Positions 6,357-8,288 of a stretch of DNA of 8,288 nt are shown one piece after another (position 1 is the stretch's first letter; every line of letters begins with the position of its first letter). The stretch is from the NCBI GenBank assembly GCA_937893485.1, contig CALBJL010000058.1, positions 1 through 8,288 of the forward strand, in the 5' to 3' direction. Under the pieces are notes generated by a model. That model did not search any database, was not told the origin of the DNA, and was given only the letters and a program-made list of their open reading frames with translations. The stretch is from an uncultured bacterium. Lineage in GTDB: Bacteria; Bacillota; Clostridia; Lachnospirales; Lachnospiraceae. The position numbers were made by a program, and so were the translations under genes.

Positions 6357-7679
6357 CTATTTTTTACGTCTTGCCGCAAGAATATCTTTTTTCATGGTCT
6401 TGATGGACTGCGCCAGAGGCCGTCTTGCCGGGCAGATAAAGCTGCAGCTTCCGCACTCGATACACTCCATTCCATTCCACTTTTCAAATTCCTCACCCAG
6501 CTTTAAGTTCGCCTGTTTTGCAAGCCTTGACGGTACAAGCAGCTCCGGACACGCCTCTACACAGCGGCCGCAGTTGATACATGCACTCGGCTCCAGATGT
6601 GAAACATCATCGGTAGACAGACACAGCAGGGATGAATTGGTCTTCGTGATCGGTACGTTCAGATCAAACATAGAAAATCCCATCATCGGACCACCGGAAA
6701 TTATCTTCTCTGCCCCGGATTCCTTCAAGCCGCCTGCCGCTTCAAGCAGCTCGGCATAATTCGTTCCGACACTTACATAGAAGTTGCGGGGATCTTTGAC
6801 CGCATCACCGGTCACGGTAAAGATACGGTTGATCACCGGCTTACCCTCTTTGACTGCGCGGTAAATACATACCAGTGTCTCTACGTTGTCCACGATACAG
6901 CCTGCATCTGCCGGAAGCATTTTGGAATTGATCTCTCTGCCTGCGACAGCCTTGATCAACTGGCGCTCACCACCCTGCGGATACTTGGTCTGCAACGGAA
7001 CGACTTCTATACGGGGCTCGTCCTTACACAAAGCCTCCAGTCTGGCAATACAGTCGGGCTTGTTGTTCTCGACACCGAGCACACCCTTTGCATTGTCAAA
7101 CAACTGTAACACGATCTTCAGACCGCCGACTAACAGTTCCGGATTGTCCAGCATTCTGCGGTAGTCGGATGTCAGATACGGCTCACATTCTGCACAGTTT
7201 GCAATAATGTAGTCGATCTTCTCGGGATCCTTCGGAGATAACTTTACATGGGTAGGGAAACCTGCACCACCCATACCTACGACTCCTGCTTTTTTCACTC
7301 TCTCAATAATTTCTTCTTTTGAAAGTGTCATGATGTCATCCACTGCATCATATTCCACTTCCTCATAGTTTCCGTCATTTTCGATGACAATCGAATTTAC
7401 CATATCGCCGGTAGCGACACGATGCAGTGCAATCGATTTGACCGTTCCTGAAACCGAAGAATAGATGTTTGCTGAAACAAATCCACCGGCCTCTGCGATC
7501 AGTTGTCCCTTTTTCACCGCATCACCGACTGCTACAACCGGCTGTGCGGGGGCACCAATATGCTGAGATACAGGAAACACCAGATCTCCCTTAGGCAGGT
7601 ATTCTTCTACCGGCTTGTCTTTTGACAGCTCTTTGCCCTCGAAAGGATGCACTCCGCCTCTAAACGTTCGTAATCCCAT
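6357..7679 (-). CDS. rnfC: Rnf complex subunit C, NADH/FMN-binding peripheral subunit
   Basis: RnfC is the cytoplasmic subunit where NAD+ is reduced, related to NuoF/Nqo1 of complex I. Residue numbers refer to the ATG start. The protein has an N-terminal barrel-sandwich domain (about 30-100), the nucleotide/FMN motif VGMGGAGFPTHVK (134-146), NCAECEPYLTSDYRRML, an SLBB-like central part, and two 4Fe-4S motifs, CINCGRCVEACP (367-378) and CIECGSCSFICP (406-417). At 440 residues it has the short clostridial form, without the long Ala/Lys-rich tail of proteobacterial RnfC. A TTG at 7682 lies directly before the ATG. Both are compatible with AGAGAGGT (7694-7687); I prefer the ATG, eight bases from GAGG. 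This is the first gene of the operon. Confidence 0.95.
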   Translation of the reverse strand: MGLRTFRGGVHPFEGKELSKDKPVEEYLPKGDLVFPVSQHIGAPAQPVVAVGDAVKKGQLIAEAGGFVSANIYSSVSGTVKSIALHRVATGDMVNSIVIENDGNYEEVEYDAVDDIMTLSKEEIIERVKKAGVVGMGGAGFPTHVKLSPKDPEKIDYIIANCAECEPYLTSDYRRMLDNPELLVGGLKIVLQLFDNAKGVLGVENNKPDCIARLEALCKDEPRIEVVPLQTKYPQGGERQLIKAVAGREINSKMLPADAGCIVDNVETLVCIYRAVKEGKPVINRIFTVTGDAVKDPRNFYVSVGTNYAELLEAAGGLKESGAEKIISGGPMMGFSMFDLNVPITKTNSSLLCLSTDDVSHLEPSACINCGRCVEACPELLVPSRLAKQANLKLGEEFEKWNGMECIECGSCSFICPARRPLAQSIKTMKKDILAARRKK

Positions 7680-7712
7680 CAAATTGACCTCTCTTTCCTT
7701 ATATTTATTGCG

Positions 7713-7739
7713 ACAGCAGCTCCATTACAGAGCTGCTGT
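7713..7739 (-). promoter_or_regulatory. Perfect 10-bp inverted repeat in the rnf mRNA leader
   Basis: ACAGCAGCTC (7713-7722) and GAGCTGCTGT (7730-7739) are perfect inverted copies around a 7-base loop. With transcription expected to start near 7744, the hairpin would begin within about five bases of the mRNA 5' end and finish 18 bases before the rnfC ribosome binding site. No U-run follows on either strand, so it is not a simple terminator. It could be a 5' stabilising hairpin or a DNA operator just downstream of the start site. Confidence 0.7.
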
Positions 7740-7750
7740 ACATTAGCTTT

Positions 7751-7778
7751 ATTATAACACAATGAGAAAGTTTGTCAT
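7751..7778 (-). promoter_or_regulatory. Sigma-A type promoter of the rnf operon
   Basis: On the - strand the -35 is ATGACA (7778-7773), the spacer is 16 bases and the -10 is a perfect TATAAT (7756-7751). It is preceded by TGT, giving an extended TGnTATAAT. T- and A-rich sequence upstream (7779-7798) could act as an UP element. The expected start site is about 65 bases before the rnfC ATG. Confidence 0.75.
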
Positions 7779-7870
7779 AAAAAAATGAATAAAAAATGTC
7801 AGTATTTTGTCTTTTTTGGCGAACAAAAGTCGTGTATACTTATTTTAAATATCAGTGAATCATTTTTAGG
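7779..7870. other. AT-rich spacer between the rnf promoter and the palindromic repeat
   Basis: This stretch is markedly AT-rich and I see no supported gene in it. A reading frame beginning ATGAATAAAAAA (7785, +) has no ribosome binding site and runs into repeat sequence. It may serve only as upstream promoter sequence. Confidence 0.5.
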
Positions 7871-7880
7871 TCACGGATAC

Positions 7881-8206
7881 TGCCGCAGACCATTTTTATT
7901 AGGCATTTGCGAAACTATTTTTTCAGATTTTGGGGCATGCAAGCACACTGTTAGGAGGTCGCAGCTCCCGCAAGCATGTCTGTTTTGCTTTCATTGCACG
8001 AACCATTCCGATGAGCCTCCTCAAAACAAAATTGTGTCAGCAAAGGCTTCCACAATTTGAAGTCTCATCTCCATCGTGCAAAGGCAGCAAAATCAGACAT
8101 GACTTTGCTCGCGCTGCTACTTCCTTGCATGGAGTGATAGTGCTCGCATTCCTAAATCTACAGATTGAGATGCTTCGCGGCAAAGCGTAAAACATAGGGC
8201 TGGCGG
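7881..8206. repeat. Imperfect palindrome of about 325 bp
   Basis: The two halves, about 7881-8036 and 8051-8206, are diverged inverted copies around a 14-base centre. Matching segments, from the inside out, are AAATTGTG (8029-8036) with CACAATTT (8051-8058), GATGAG (8010-8015) with CTCATC (8064-8069), TTGCACGA (7994-8001) with TCGTGCAA (8074-8081), ATGTCTGTTTTGCT (7976-7989) with 8086-8100 (one bulge), GCAGC (7961-7965) with GCTGC (8113-8117), AGGAGGT (7953-7959) with ACTTCCT (8119-8125, one G-T pair) and AGATTT (7925-7930) with AAATCT (8154-8159). Similarity continues more weakly outward, for example GCCGC near 7882. It encodes no supported protein. It may be a fold-back mobile element or a long structured RNA. 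Confidence 0.7.
7961..7988 (-). repeat. 28-bp perfect inverted match to positions 300-327
   Basis: The reverse complement of 7961-7988 equals 300-327 with no mismatch. Its core is CAGACATGCTTGCGGGAGC. It is a variant of the same module found at 28-54 and 8091-8117 (CAGACATG..TTTGCTCGCGCTGC), so the repeat family has at least two sub-types of this module, in both orientations. Confidence 0.85.
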
Positions 8207-8288
8207 CTTGCGACCACAGTAGTTCCCGTCAGCTGCGACGTTTGTCCGGCGAAGTGCGAGCTTGCAGACAGAGCCAGCGGTACTTGGC
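8064..8288 (+). repeat. Right copy of the dispersed repeat (truncated by window edge)
   Basis: This is the same-orientation counterpart of 1-216: 8064-8117 matches 1-54 at 53/54, and 8217-8288 matches 145-216 at 66/72. Between these blocks the copies align only loosely (shared GTGCTC, GCAT and CATAGGGCTG/CCTATGGCTG type segments). The match runs to the last base of the window, so the repeat continues outside. The first half is also the right arm of the palindrome centred near 8043. Confidence 0.85.

Noticed and set aside
7701..7725. Six-codon leader peptide ATG GAG CTG CTG TCG CAA TAA in the rnf leader (- strand)
   Set aside because: Its start codon sits in the hairpin loop with no Shine-Dalgarno sequence, so it is probably chance.
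7745..7775. Rex-type redox operator overlapping the rnf -10 (TTGTG near 7763-7759)
   Set aside because: Only one half-site is present; no matching inverted half lies at the right distance.
7807..7840. + strand promoter with TATACT (7835-7840) facing the right repeat
   Set aside because: Candidate -35 boxes TTGGCG (7816-7821) and TTGTCT (7807-7812) give spacers of 13 and 22 bases, both outside the normal range.
7785..8190. Two + strand frames (7785-8060 and 7930-8190) upstream of rnfC
   Set aside because: No Shine-Dalgarno site precedes either one. They cross from AT-rich spacer into the palindromic repeat, and their composition changes abruptly at that junction.

Overview
The window looks like a chromosomal segment of an anaerobic Clostridia member, probably a Lachnospiraceae-type gut Firmicute. 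The evidence is a complete Rnf operon in the clostridial order rnfCDGEAB, strong GGAGG-type ribosome binding sites, a PdaA-like peptidoglycan deacetylase of the kind spore formers carry, and a clostridial-style fibronectin III tail. The species assignment is inference.

Layout. Positions 1-357 are non-coding and made of repeat modules. Positions 400-1434 (+) encode ApbE, the FMN transferase. Positions 1443-2600 (-) encode a secreted PdaA-type deacetylase, convergent with apbE with 8 bases between them. Positions 2621-2658 hold the rho-independent terminator of the rnf operon. Positions 2668-7679 (-) are rnfB, rnfA, rnfE, rnfG, rnfD and rnfC, transcribed from rnfC to rnfB with 1-base overlaps or short gaps. 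A good promoter (7751-7778) and a perfect 10-bp hairpin (7713-7739) precede rnfC. Positions 7872-8288 are again non-coding repeat sequence.

How the genes work together. RnfABCDEG forms the membrane ferredoxin:NAD+ oxidoreductase that couples electron flow to Na+ or H+ export. ApbE attaches FMN covalently to threonines in RnfG and RnfD; both acceptor motifs (SGAT in RnfG, TGAT in RnfD) are present. The deacetylase acts on cell-wall muramic acid and has no obvious mechanistic tie to Rnf.

The least explained part is the repeat sequence at the two ends. Positions 1-216 and 8064-8288 are same-orientation copies of one repeat, with a 54-bp block at 53/54 identity and a 72-bp block at 66/72, so the rnf/apbE/pda locus is bracketed by direct repeats. 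The right copy sits in an imperfect palindrome of about 325 bp. The left copy contains nested stems (211-285), and substitutions between copies keep base pairing in a + strand RNA sense. I do not recognise this family. It may be a dispersed structured RNA or a small non-autonomous mobile element. I see no transposase, CRISPR array, tRNA or rRNA.
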